This document shows, piece after piece, positions 1-7,424 of a stretch of 55,855 nucleotides of DNA. Under the pieces are notes generated by a model. It had not been told where the DNA came from and did not search any database. It saw only the letters and a list, made by a program, of their open reading frames with translations. A program made the translations under genes and the position numbers. Position 1 is the first letter of the stretch; every line of letters begins with the position of its first letter. The stretch is from an uncultured Ruminococcus sp. (GTDB lineage Bacteria; Bacillota; Clostridia; Lachnospirales; Lachnospiraceae), in assembly GCA_904418845.1 (NCBI GenBank), contig CAJFQC010000020.1, positions 1-55,855 of the forward strand, given 5' to 3'.

Positions 1-353
1 AGAAAAGGAACGTCAATATCGGCGTTCCATAATCTACTTGCGATATTCAATTTTTCAATTTGTGATACTGATATACTGTGGCAAGAAAAGGTATCTCTCT
101 GCTGATTGACACCAATTTTGACACCAATTTTTTATAAAATGACGATTTCTGACGAGTTAAGATAAAATCATAAAATCCGGGAAACGCCCATAAATAGGCA
201 CTTACGGCACTCTATGAAGTTAGACAAAATCCACACTGCGATAACAAGGGGTGAGTGCTAATTTTTTTAAAATTTGCATCTGTCCCATAAAATTGCTATA
301 ATGACTTGTATGAACAAAAAGACCGCCTCTCGCGGCAGAATGGAGAATCCTTT
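1..353. other. Left-edge region without a complete gene
   Basis: No complete gene is visible upstream of the first start codon. A short plus-strand frame (about 72-137) ends with a duplicated Asp-Thr-Asn-Phe motif encoded by a tandem 12-bp repeat. The minus strand is open from about 134 off the left edge but has no good start. This could be the eroded end of an integrase or an integration scar, but I cannot prove it. AT-rich sequence at 265-305 probably holds the promoter of the following gene. Confidence 0.3.
106..129. repeat. Perfect tandem 12-bp repeat
   Basis: Two perfect adjacent copies of TTGACACCAATT. Read on the plus strand they encode a repeated Asp-Thr-Asn-Phe motif just before a stop codon. 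The repeat may mark the 3' end of a lost coding sequence or an attachment-site scar; neither can be decided here. Confidence 0.7.
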
Positions 354-977
354 ATGAAATATTCACACATTGTTTTTGATGTTGACGGCACGCTCCTTGA
401 CACCGCACAGTGCATCCTCATCTCTCTTCAGGACGCTTTGCAAAAGACAGACAGCATCTCCAGGGAATACGATGACCTTGTCTTTGCGCTTGGTTATACC
501 TCTCTTGCCGTACTTGATCGTCTTCAGGTCAAAGATCCACAGGCCACTTTGAAACTCTGGGTGGAAAATGAAAATAAATACAGTGACATGATCCGATTAT
601 TTGACGGTATCCGGGAACTTCTGGAGCAGTTGAAGAAGGACGGCTGCGAGCTCGGCATCGTGACTTCAAGGACGAGGGAAGAATTTGATCTCATCTTCCG
701 CCATCAGTCCATCTCTGATATGTTTTCCACGATCATCTGTGCCAGTGACACGGACGAGCATAAACCTTCTCCGGCTCCACTTTTGAAATACATGGAGCTG
801 ACCGGCGCCACCGGCGAAGAGATGCTATATGTCGGCGACAGCCCGGGAGATGAGAAATGTGCATCTGGAGCGGATGTTGATTTTGCCCTTGCTATGTGGG
901 GCGTACACACGGACAGTATCCCGGCAAAATATTTCCCCAGGACGCCGCAGGAACTCTATAAAGAGATCACAAAATAA
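354..977 (+). CDS. HAD-superfamily phosphatase (phosphoglycolate phosphatase/PpaX-like)
   Basis: A 207-aa cytosolic HAD hydrolase. Motif I, DVDGTLLDT, near residue 10 supplies the nucleophile Asp and the acid/base Asp. IVTSR is motif II, the Lys of DEHKPSP is motif III and VGDSPGD is motif IV. The helical insert between motifs I and II is a small C1 cap, typical of phosphoglycolate phosphatase, pyrophosphatase PpaX and beta-phosphoglucomutase relatives, so the exact substrate is open. I chose the ATG at 354 because GGAG lies about 9 nt upstream and the HAD fold starts immediately after it; an earlier in-frame ATG at 306 adds a tail unlike the family. The gene is monocistronic and is followed by a strong terminator. 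Confidence 0.85.
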   Translation: MKYSHIVFDVDGTLLDTAQCILISLQDALQKTDSISREYDDLVFALGYTSLAVLDRLQVKDPQATLKLWVENENKYSDMIRLFDGIRELLEQLKKDGCELGIVTSRTREEFDLIFRHQSISDMFSTIICASDTDEHKPSPAPLLKYMELTGATGEEMLYVGDSPGDEKCASGADVDFALAMWGVHTDSIPAKYFPRTPQELYKEITK

Positions 978-994
978 GCCCCCTGACAGACATA

Positions 995-1040
995 GGGCGC
1001 GGACAGCCTCTAAGCGGCTTTCCGCGCCCCGTTCTTTTTC
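995..1040 (+). terminator. Rho-independent terminator
   Basis: A GC-rich 9-bp inverted repeat (995-1003 with 1021-1029) is followed by a T-rich stretch ending TTCTTTTT. It ends the HAD gene transcript and separates it from the convergent tex gene. Confidence 0.8.
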
Positions 1041-1043
1041 CTG

Positions 1044-3218
1044 TCAAACTCCGCGCATCGTAAGCTGTATCCTCTTCCTTTTCAAATCCACGCTCATAAC
1101 TTTGACATCCACGATGTCCCCCACGCTGACTGCTTCCAGCGGATGCTTGATATAACGGTCTGTGATCTGGGAGATATGCACCAGTCCGTCCTGATGAACG
1201 CCGATATCCACGAAGACACCGAAGTCGATAACATTCCTCACTGTGCCTTTGAGCATCATTCCCTCTTTTAAATCCTTCATCTCCAGGACATCTGTGCGCA
1301 GAATAGGCTTTGGCATCTCTTCCCTTGGGTCGCGCGCCGGCTTCTCTAATTCCTTCACGATATCCTGAAGTGTGATCTCTCCCACGTCCAGTTCCTCTGC
1401 CAACTTTTTATAGTCCTTGATCGTAAGGGAAAGTCCGGTCAGATTATGATTCGCCACATCTTCCGTAGTATATCCCTGCTTTTTCAGAAGTTTTTCCGCA
1501 GCATCATAGCTCTCCGGGTGGACTCCCGTCGCGTCCAGCGCGTTCCTTCCGCCCGTGATGCGCATAAATCCCGCGCACTGCTCATATGCTTTCGGGCCGA
1601 GCTTCGGCACTTTCAGAAGCTCGCGCCTGTCAGTGAATCTGCCGTTGTTCTCACGGTATGCCACGATGTTCTTTGCCACCGCGGCGCTGATGCCGGAGAT
1701 ATAGGACAATAGTGGTGCCGATGCAGTATTTAGATCCACTCCTACTTTATTTACACAGTCCTCCACAACACCGTTTAAGGACTCCCCTAACTTCTTTTGA
1801 TTCATGTCATGCTGGTACTGTCCCACTCCGATAGATTTCGGGTCGATCTTCACCAGTTCAGCCAGGGGATCCTGAAGTCTGCGCGCAATGGATGCAGCGC
1901 TTCTCTGTCCCACATCAAACTTCGGGAACTCCTCTCCCGCAAGCTTGCTCGCCGAATAAACGGACGCTCCCGCCTCATTGACAATCACATACTGCACCTT
2001 TTCCTCCGGAATCTCTTTGAGCAGCTCGACAATGAACTGCTCAGACTCTCTTGATGCCGTGCCATTTCCCAGAGAGATGAGAGAAATATGATACTTCGGG
2101 ATAATCTTTTTGAGCAGGTCTTTGCTGGCCTTTATCTTTTGGGGAGTAGTAGGCGCGGTCGGATAAATGACCGTCGTACCGATGACCTTTCCTGTCGGAT
2201 CAACCACCGCCAGCTTACATCCGGTACGAAATGCCGGGTCCCATCCCAACACTACTTTTCCGGCAATCGGCGGCTGCATAAGAAGCTGATGCAGATTTTT
2301 CCCGAACACCTCAATAGCGCCGTCCTCCGCACGCTCTGTCAGTTCATTTCTGATCTCTCTTTCAATCGCCGGAGCAATAAGTCTATGATAACTGTCTGCC
2401 ACAGTTTCTTCTAACACAGGTGTTGTATACGGGTTATCCCTGTGAATCGTCTGTTTTTCCAAATACCTCAGGATATCCTCTTCGGGCGCCTCTACCTTCA
2501 CAGTCAGAAAGTTTTCTTTCTCGCCCCTGTTCAGGGCAAGGATACGGTGCCCCGCCAGTCTGGACACCGCTTCCTCGAACGCATAGTACATCTCATAGAC
2601 AGATTCAGCTTCCGCATCCTTTGCCACAGAGATGATTTTCCCCTTCTGCATGGTCATTTTACGTATCCTGCTGCGGTAGTCCGCATTATCCGAGATGCTC
2701 TCCGCAATGATATCGAGCGCCCCCTGTATGGCCTCGTGCGCCGTCTTTACTTCCTTTTCCTCTGAAACGCCTTCCTTGCCTGTTGAAATGTATTCCTTCG
2801 CCGTCTCTTCAAGCGGCTCTTTTGTCTGCTGGAGCAGAATGAACGCCGCAAAAGGTTCCAGTCCCTTCTCCTTGGCAATCGTCGCCCTTGTGCGTCGTTT
2901 CGGACGGTACGGACGGTACAGATCCTCCACCGCGACCTGCGTCTCAGCCGCAAGGATCTGCGCCTTTAGCTCCTCTGTCATCTTCCCCTGTTCTTCAATA
3001 CTGGAAATTACCTGCTCCTTTTTCTCCTCCAGGTTGCGCAGATACATCAAGCGCTCATGAAGCTTTCTAAGTTGCTCGTCATTGAGCGATCCGGTCGCTT
3101 CTTTTCTGTATCTTGCAATAAAAGGGATCGTATTTCCCTCATCTATCAGATTCACCGCCGCATCTGTCTGCCAGCGTTTTACACTAAGTTCTTCTGTCAG
3201 CTTTTGGTTGATGTCCAT
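1044..3218 (-). CDS. tex: Tex family transcription accessory/RNA-binding protein
   Basis: About 724 aa, full length for Tex. Order: N-terminal helical Tex region (SLNDEQLRKLHERL; PYRPKRRTRATIAKEKGLEP), a YqgF-like RNase H fold (VVLGWDPAFRTGCKLAVVD), tandem helix-hairpin-helix motifs (TASAPLLSYISGISAAVA; LLKVPKLGPKAYEQCAGF) and a C-terminal S1 domain (DLKEGMMLKGTVRNVIDFG). Tex proteins are cytosolic nucleic-acid-binding proteins related to eukaryotic Spt6, linked to transcription and stress tolerance; the bacterial mechanism is not fully settled. The start at 3218 (MDINQKL) matches the family, so I left out a six-residue upstream extension. It stands alone, converging on the HAD gene. Nothing is missing from the domain set. 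Confidence 0.93.
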   Translation of the reverse strand: MDINQKLTEELSVKRWQTDAAVNLIDEGNTIPFIARYRKEATGSLNDEQLRKLHERLMYLRNLEEKKEQVISSIEEQGKMTEELKAQILAAETQVAVEDLYRPYRPKRRTRATIAKEKGLEPFAAFILLQQTKEPLEETAKEYISTGKEGVSEEKEVKTAHEAIQGALDIIAESISDNADYRSRIRKMTMQKGKIISVAKDAEAESVYEMYYAFEEAVSRLAGHRILALNRGEKENFLTVKVEAPEEDILRYLEKQTIHRDNPYTTPVLEETVADSYHRLIAPAIEREIRNELTERAEDGAIEVFGKNLHQLLMQPPIAGKVVLGWDPAFRTGCKLAVVDPTGKVIGTTVIYPTAPTTPQKIKASKDLLKKIIPKYHISLISLGNGTASRESEQFIVELLKEIPEEKVQYVIVNEAGASVYSASKLAGEEFPKFDVGQRSAASIARRLQDPLAELVKIDPKSIGVGQYQHDMNQKKLGESLNGVVEDCVNKVGVDLNTASAPLLSYISGISAAVAKNIVAYRENNGRFTDRRELLKVPKLGPKAYEQCAGFMRITGGRNALDATGVHPESYDAAEKLLKKQGYTTEDVANHNLTGLSLTIKDYKKLAEELDVGEITLQDIVKELEKPARDPREEMPKPILRTDVLEMKDLKEGMMLKGTVRNVIDFGVFVDIGVHQDGLVHISQITDRYIKHPLEAVSVGDIVDVKVMSVDLKRKRIQLTMRGV

Positions 3219-3356
3219 AACCCATATTCCTCTCATTGATTTTGCACTGTACGCAATTCATTATACCAAAACACCTCTACAAACACCAGATTGATTTCCA
3301 AAACACTTTTCACAGGCTTTCACTTTACATTTTTCAATAAATCTTCAACAAACCAT

Positions 3357-3385
3357 TGACAGGATCGAAAAAGTATTATATAATT
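3357..3385 (+). promoter_or_regulatory. Sigma-A promoter of tRNA-Arg
   Basis: A perfect -35 TTGACA at 3357-3362, a 17-bp spacer and a perfect -10 TATAAT at 3380-3385. Transcription should start near 3392, giving a leader of about 28 nt before the mature tRNA. Consensus boxes fit a highly expressed stable RNA gene. Confidence 0.85.
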
Positions 3386-3419
3386 GTTTTCGCTGTGAAC
3401 GAAACAGCAGATATATCAT

Positions 3420-3493
3420 GTGCGATTAGCTCAGCTGGATAGAGCGTCTGGCTACGGACCAGAAGGTCGGGAGTTCGAATCTTCTATCGCACG
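3420..3493 (+). tRNA. tRNA-Arg (anticodon ACG)
   Basis: A full cloverleaf folds: acceptor GTGCGAT pairs with ATCGCAC, a D-arm with AGCTGGAT loop, anticodon stem TCTGG/CCAGA around loop CTACGGA (anticodon ACG) and a T-arm with TTCGAAT loop. The discriminator is G and CCA is not encoded. ACG is read as ICG after deamination, decoding CGU, CGC and CGA. The T-stem carries two G-U pairs. Confidence 0.95.
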
Positions 3494-3499
3494 TACAAA

Positions 3500-3526
3500 A
3501 AGATGTCGCAATGCGGCGTCTTTTTT
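3500..3526 (+). terminator. Terminator of tRNA-Arg
   Basis: A 10-bp inverted repeat (3500-3509 with 3513-3522) with G-U pairs is followed directly by a T run. It lies six bases after the tRNA. Confidence 0.8.
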
Positions 3527-3616
3527 GTTGTAACGGAAATTTTCTTACAATTATTTCCTCTGTTATTGGTTTGCTTTTATCAATGATGAGAATAGATTAA
3601 AGCCCGATTGCACAGC

Positions 3617-3651
3617 AAGCCCGGTGGACGGTCAGTGACCGCACCGGGCTT
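3617..3651. terminator. Strong hairpin, probable terminator beyond trpS
   Basis: A 10-bp perfect stem (3617-3626 with 3642-3651) is extended by an inner CGGTCA/TGACCG stem. It sits 18 nt beyond the trpS stop codon. T-rich sequence is weak on the minus side, so the termination role is inferred from position and stability. Confidence 0.55.
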
Positions 3652-3668
3652 GGATTATTTTCTATTAT

Positions 3669-4757
3669 TTATTCTTCCGTGAACTTCTCCGTCTGCATTT
3701 TAATAAATTCCTCATCTTCAAAGTAATTGATCTTCATAGCTGCCTTCACTTCACTTAGCGTCTGCGCCGCCACAGACTCTGCCTTCTCACTTCCCTTTTT
3801 AAGGATCTCATAGACAGCAGGGATATCCTTCTGGAATTCTTTTCTGCGGTTTCTGATCGGTTCAAGCTCCGCCTGAAGCACGTTGTTCAGGAAACGCTTC
3901 ACCTTCATATCTCCCAGCCCGCCTCTCTTATAGTGATCCTTAAGCTCATCAAGATTCTCATACTCCGGCAGGAACTCCGGGAAGTATTCCGGTCTGCAAA
4001 ACGCGTCCAGATAAGTAAATACTGTGTTTCCTTCTAATTTTCCGGGGTCTTCGATACGGATATGGGTCGGATCAGTAAACATACTGAACACTTTCTTCTT
4101 GATATCCTCCGGCTCCTCGGAAAGATAGATACAATTGCCAAGCGACTTACTCATCTTTGACTTTCCGTCAATACCCGGCAGACGCAGACACGCCGCGTTG
4201 TCGGGAAGAAGAATCTTGGGATCTACAAGCGTCTCCCCGTAAACAGAGTTGAATTTGTGCACAATCTCCTTCGTCTGCTCGATCATCGGCATCTGGTCCT
4301 CACCCACAGGGACAGTCGTTGCTTTAAATGCCGTGATATCCGCCGCCTGACTGATGGGATATGTGAAAAATCCCACCGGAATGCTGGCCTCAAAATTGCG
4401 CATCTGAATCTCAGATTTTACCGTAGGGTTGCGCTGGAGCCTGGATACTGTCACAAGATTCATATAGTAGAAAGAGAGTTCGCACAGCTCCGGTATCTGG
4501 GACTGAATGAACAGAGTAGATTTCTCCGGATCCAGCCCGCATGCCAGATAGTCCAGCGCCACTTCAATGATATTCCGGCGCACTTTCTCAGGGTTATCTG
4601 AATTATCGGTCAGCGCCTGCGCGTCTGCGATCATTATAAAAATATCATCAAAATCTCCTGTATTCTGAAGCTCTACCCGTCGTTTCAACGACCCCACATA
4701 GTGACCCACATGGAGTCTTCCTGTAGGGCGGTCCCCGGTAAGCATGATCTTCTTCAT
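3669..4757 (-). CDS. trpS: Tryptophan--tRNA ligase
   Basis: A 362-aa class I aminoacyl-tRNA synthetase that charges tRNA-Trp. The HIGH signature appears as HVGH at residues 16-19 and KMSKS at 201-205; both bind [20 protein letters not shown] is the expected N-terminal tryptophan-enzyme block and PVGEDQ lies in the catalytic fold. The sequence is of the longer class starting LTGDRPTG, often seen in Clostridia. A good site (GGAGGAAAAAGAG) precedes the ATG. No T-box leader is evident: the gap to the upstream PAP2 gene is only 61 nt, so the two may be cotranscribed. Confidence 0.95.
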   Translation of the reverse strand: MKKIMLTGDRPTGRLHVGHYVGSLKRRVELQNTGDFDDIFIMIADAQALTDNSDNPEKVRRNIIEVALDYLACGLDPEKSTLFIQSQIPELCELSFYYMNLVTVSRLQRNPTVKSEIQMRNFEASIPVGFFTYPISQAADITAFKATTVPVGEDQMPMIEQTKEIVHKFNSVYGETLVDPKILLPDNAACLRLPGIDGKSKMSKSLGNCIYLSEEPEDIKKKVFSMFTDPTHIRIEDPGKLEGNTVFTYLDAFCRPEYFPEFLPEYENLDELKDHYKRGGLGDMKVKRFLNNVLQAELEPIRNRRKEFQKDIPAVYEILKKGSEKAESVAAQTLSEVKAAMKINYFEDEEFIKMQTEKFTEE

Positions 4758-4818
4758 CTCTCTTTTTCCTCCTGATACCTCTGTTTATACTATATGACTC
4801 TGCATATTCTATACATTT

Positions 4819-5505
4819 CTATTTATTCTGCGCAAGTTCCCTCTTCTGCTTCGCGTACTGTAATGCGCTCCTCTTTTGCGGCGCATATACAAACTGATAC
4901 AGCACATAAGCCATGAACGCCGCTCCTATTCCGTCAAGGACAGAATGCTGTTTCAAGAACACGGTAGCAAGGATGATGAGCGCCGCAAGGATATAAACTC
5001 CCACGCACACTACTCTGTGCTTCTTAAGCGCCTCACTTTCATGCACAGCGATACAAACACCCAGTGAATTGAACACATGAAGGCTGGGGAATACATTGGT
5101 ACACGTATCTGCCCGGTACAGCATCCGCACCATGTCAACGAAGATATTATCGCTCTCAAACACAACAGGCCTTAAGTCCTGTCCATTGGGAAAGACCGTG
5201 GATATAATAAGAAATATAGTCATCCCCGTAAACATGAATTTTGCCATTCTGTAAAATCCCGGTACATCCGTAAAAAAGAAATACAGAAATGCCGCCGCAA
5301 TAAAAGCGAACCACATCAAATATGGAACAATAAAATACTCAATAAACGGAAGATGCTGGTCAAATCCAGTCTGGATCACATAATAATTTGTAGTTACATG
5401 CTTTTCCAGATACAAAAACCACGGCATATAAACAAGGATATATAAGAACACCCACGCATGTTTGTATCGTTTCAGTAATTCTGTGAACTTGTTTTTCTGC
5501 TTCAT
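4819..5505 (-). CDS. PAP2-family membrane phosphatase
   Basis: A 228-aa integral membrane protein with about six hydrophobic segments. PSLHVFNSLG provides the PSxxH half of the PAP2 phosphatase signature and LKQHSVLDGIGA the SxxxxxxHxxxD-like half with the second catalytic His and Asp. The family dephosphorylates phosphatidic acid, undecaprenyl or inositol-phosphate lipids at the outer membrane face; the substrate cannot be told. It resembles the inositol-phosphorylceramide-synthase-like branch by length. It precedes trpS by 61 nt, and a promoter is visible upstream. A lipid-phosphate role fits the nearby lipid kinase and uppP, but those are separate transcription units. Confidence 0.82.
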   Translation of the reverse strand: MKQKNKFTELLKRYKHAWVFLYILVYMPWFLYLEKHVTTNYYVIQTGFDQHLPFIEYFIVPYLMWFAFIAAAFLYFFFTDVPGFYRMAKFMFTGMTIFLIISTVFPNGQDLRPVVFESDNIFVDMVRMLYRADTCTNVFPSLHVFNSLGVCIAVHESEALKKHRVVCVGVYILAALIILATVFLKQHSVLDGIGAAFMAYVLYQFVYAPQKRSALQYAKQKRELAQNK

Positions 5506-5594
5506 AATGATAATGCCCCTTTTTAACTACGGTCTCGTCTTTCTTGTCTTATCCCCCGTACGTTGACTGTGCCTCATTCCTTTTATCAGTCCCC

Positions 5595-5623
5595 ATTGTA
5601 TCACGATTTAAAATACACAACAA
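5595..5623 (-). promoter_or_regulatory. Promoter of PAP2 gene
   Basis: Read on the minus strand: -35 TTGTTG, 17-bp spacer, -10 TACAAT. It lies about 90 bp upstream of the start codon. Nothing else was recognised in the 192-bp gap to the neighbouring lipid kinase. Confidence 0.5.
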
Positions 5624-5697
5624 CTATGTTCACAAAACCTTTATTAAATCTTTTATTTCCTAAACTTTTCAGATACATTTCAAATTAACACATCCCG

Positions 5698-6620
5698 CTA
5701 TCCTGCAATCACATTGAGTTTTTCCTCGAGAACAGTGACTTCAATCTCCTTTCTCAAGAAGCCGGGCTCTCCGTCCGTATGAAGAGGAAGTGCGGTCTCC
5801 GCTTCCGTCTTCAGGCTTGCGCACCGAAGGATCGAAACACCTTTAAATCCGACATGCTTTCCACCAAATGCCAGAGGAAGCAGAAAAAGTATCTTCGGCA
5901 TGGACAATCCATGGGCTGCCACCACATCAAGCAGACCATCCTCAGGCGATGCTTCGGGACTGAACTTAAACCCGCCGCCCTCATACGGCAGATTCATGAA
6001 TGCCACGAAATACGTCTTATCGAGCACCTTCATTTCCCCATCCGGCAGCGTCAATGTCAGGCGCACCGGCCTGTCTTTTATGAGCCGGTCCAGCGCCACT
6101 GCCGCATAGCTTAATTTCCCCAATCCGATCTTATTAAGCAGAACTTTCAGGCGGGAAACACATACCTCATGACAGACTGCCGCATCAAAACCCATCCCTG
6201 CGCTCACAAGAAAACGCTTTGACTTCCTGCCGGAGAGGACTCCGATATCCATATGTATAATTTTCTGCGGCCGCAGGATGATGGCAAGCGCTTCTTTGGG
6301 ATCACCAGGGAGCCCAAGCCCTCTTGCAAAATCATTACTCGATCCAATCGGTATATACCCAAGTGTTGTCTTTTCCGGAAAGCATATTCCATTTACCGTC
6401 TCATTGACTGTCCCGTCACCGCCGAGTACAACGATCGTGTCCCGGCGCCATCTGAGGTAAGGGCTTCAGCAATCTCTCCGGCGTGTCCACGTCTTCTGGT
6501 CATATGCACATGGTAGGCTACGCGATCTTTTTTCAGTTCCGGCTCCAGCATCCTCCAGATCATTTCCCCCATTCCAGAGCGGGCTTTTGGATTTACAATA
6601 AAATCATATTCTGTATCCAT
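5698..6620 (-). pseudogene. Diacylglycerol/lipid kinase (YegS/BmrU family), frameshifted
   Basis: Three overlapping pieces form one lipid-kinase protein of about 307 aa. The N-terminal part starts at 6620 with FIVNPKARSGMGE. Then the frame shifts near 6441-6446, and the second frame gives TIVVLGGDGTVNE, the glycine-rich GGDGTxNE nucleotide-binding motif. IPIGSSNDFARGLGLPGDP follows, then the C-terminal domain DIGVLSGRKSKRFLVSAGMGFDA. Restoring one base in the GC-rich run (GATGGCGCCGGGACACG on the minus strand) joins the frames. Such enzymes phosphorylate diacylglycerol or similar lipids at the membrane. The TetR gene upstream ends only four bases before this start, so the pair is an operon. 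The shift may be a true mutation or a sequencing error; everything else is well conserved. Confidence 0.85.
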
Positions 6621-6624
6621 GGTT

Positions 6625-7269
6625 TTAGTCCCCCTTATCTCCGGGACAGAGCACAGAATCCAGATATTTCCCCAGCGAACGGCTCATGTTTCCCTCAAAA
6701 TCAGCCTCTCCGTGTTTGATGCACCATTCAAAGACGTTTCCAATAACGATCATACGGATATCTGTCGTAAACTCGTCAATCTGTACGTCAAGACGCACGA
6801 CGCCTGCCTCAACCGCTTTCTCCACATACGTCTGCACTGTGACGATCGGATATGGCCTCTCTGTGCGGATAGACGCATTGAGCGCCTGATTCTTTGTATC
6901 GTAATACTCTGCCATGAACTCAACTCCCAGTTCACGGCAGTACCGCACATAATTCATATATACCTGAATGATACCTTTCTTCACCCCCGCCACACTGTCC
7001 GGGAGCTCCAAAAGATCCGGATCAATCTGCGGCTGTTCCTCAATATAGTAAGAGAGTAAATCATCTTTCGTTTTGAAATGATGATAAAAGCTGCCGTTGG
7101 AAACCCCTGCCTCCTCGCAGATATTCTTGATAGACAATTCTTCGTACCCTTTTTTCTGCAGGATACGCTTTGCCGCCTGAAATATCTTCTCCCTTGTCAC
7201 ACGAGATTTCTGCTGTTGTCTGGATATGTGTATCTGTTCTTTCATACTGATGTTTTGCTCCTGTTTCAC
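6625..7269 (-). CDS. TetR/AcrR family transcriptional regulator
   Basis: A 214-aa one-component regulator. The N-terminal HTH covers about residues 24-70: REKIFQAAKRILQKKGYEEL, then ICEEAGVSNGSFYHHFKTKDDL, a classic TetR recognition helix ending in YHHF. The remaining two thirds is a helical ligand-binding and dimerisation domain with no recognisable ligand signature. The start could be 7269 or the Met nine codons later. Its stop is followed within four bases by the lipid-kinase ATG, whose AAGGGGGA site lies inside this gene, so translation is probably coupled. A good promoter and palindromic operator candidates precede it, suggesting autoregulation of a lipid-related operon. Confidence 0.88.
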   Translation of the reverse strand: MKQEQNISMKEQIHISRQQQKSRVTREKIFQAAKRILQKKGYEELSIKNICEEAGVSNGSFYHHFKTKDDLLSYYIEEQPQIDPDLLELPDSVAGVKKGIIQVYMNYVRYCRELGVEFMAEYYDTKNQALNASIRTERPYPIVTVQTYVEKAVEAGVVRLDVQIDEFTTDIRMIVIGNVFEWCIKHGEADFEGNMSRSLGKYLDSVLCPGDKGD

Positions 7270-7281
7270 TTACCGCTTGGA

Positions 7282-7308
7282 CGGTATAATCCCCCATACC
7301 GGGGTATG
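7282..7308. promoter_or_regulatory. Candidate TetR operators
   Basis: Two overlapping palindromes: CATACC-GG-GGTATG at 7295-7308, and CGGTAT at 7282-7287 with ATACCG at 7296-7301. They lie in the leader between the promoter and the TetR start. Position and symmetry suggest an autoregulatory operator; binding is inference. Confidence 0.4.
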
Positions 7309-7349
7309 CCGCGACACTGCTACGAGCCCAGCCCGAATCCGCTCGTACT

Positions 7350-7378
7350 ATTATACCACGGCTCTGTCTTTGTTTCAA
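7350..7378 (-). promoter_or_regulatory. Promoter of TetR-lipid kinase operon
   Basis: On the minus strand: TTGAAA, 17-bp spacer, perfect TATAAT. It begins only a few bases after the terminator of the upstream sfsA-mutY gene. Confidence 0.8.
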
Positions 7379-7382
7379 GAAA

Positions 7383-7398
7383 ACAGAGCGGGCTCTGT
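7383..7398 (-). terminator. Terminator of sfsA-mutY
   Basis: ACAGAGC and GCTCTGT form a perfect 7-bp stem. On the minus strand the stem is followed by TTTTCTT. It sits 27 bp beyond the fusion gene's stop. Confidence 0.7.
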
Positions 7399-7424
7399 AT
7401 TAGACATGCATAAATCAAATGACA

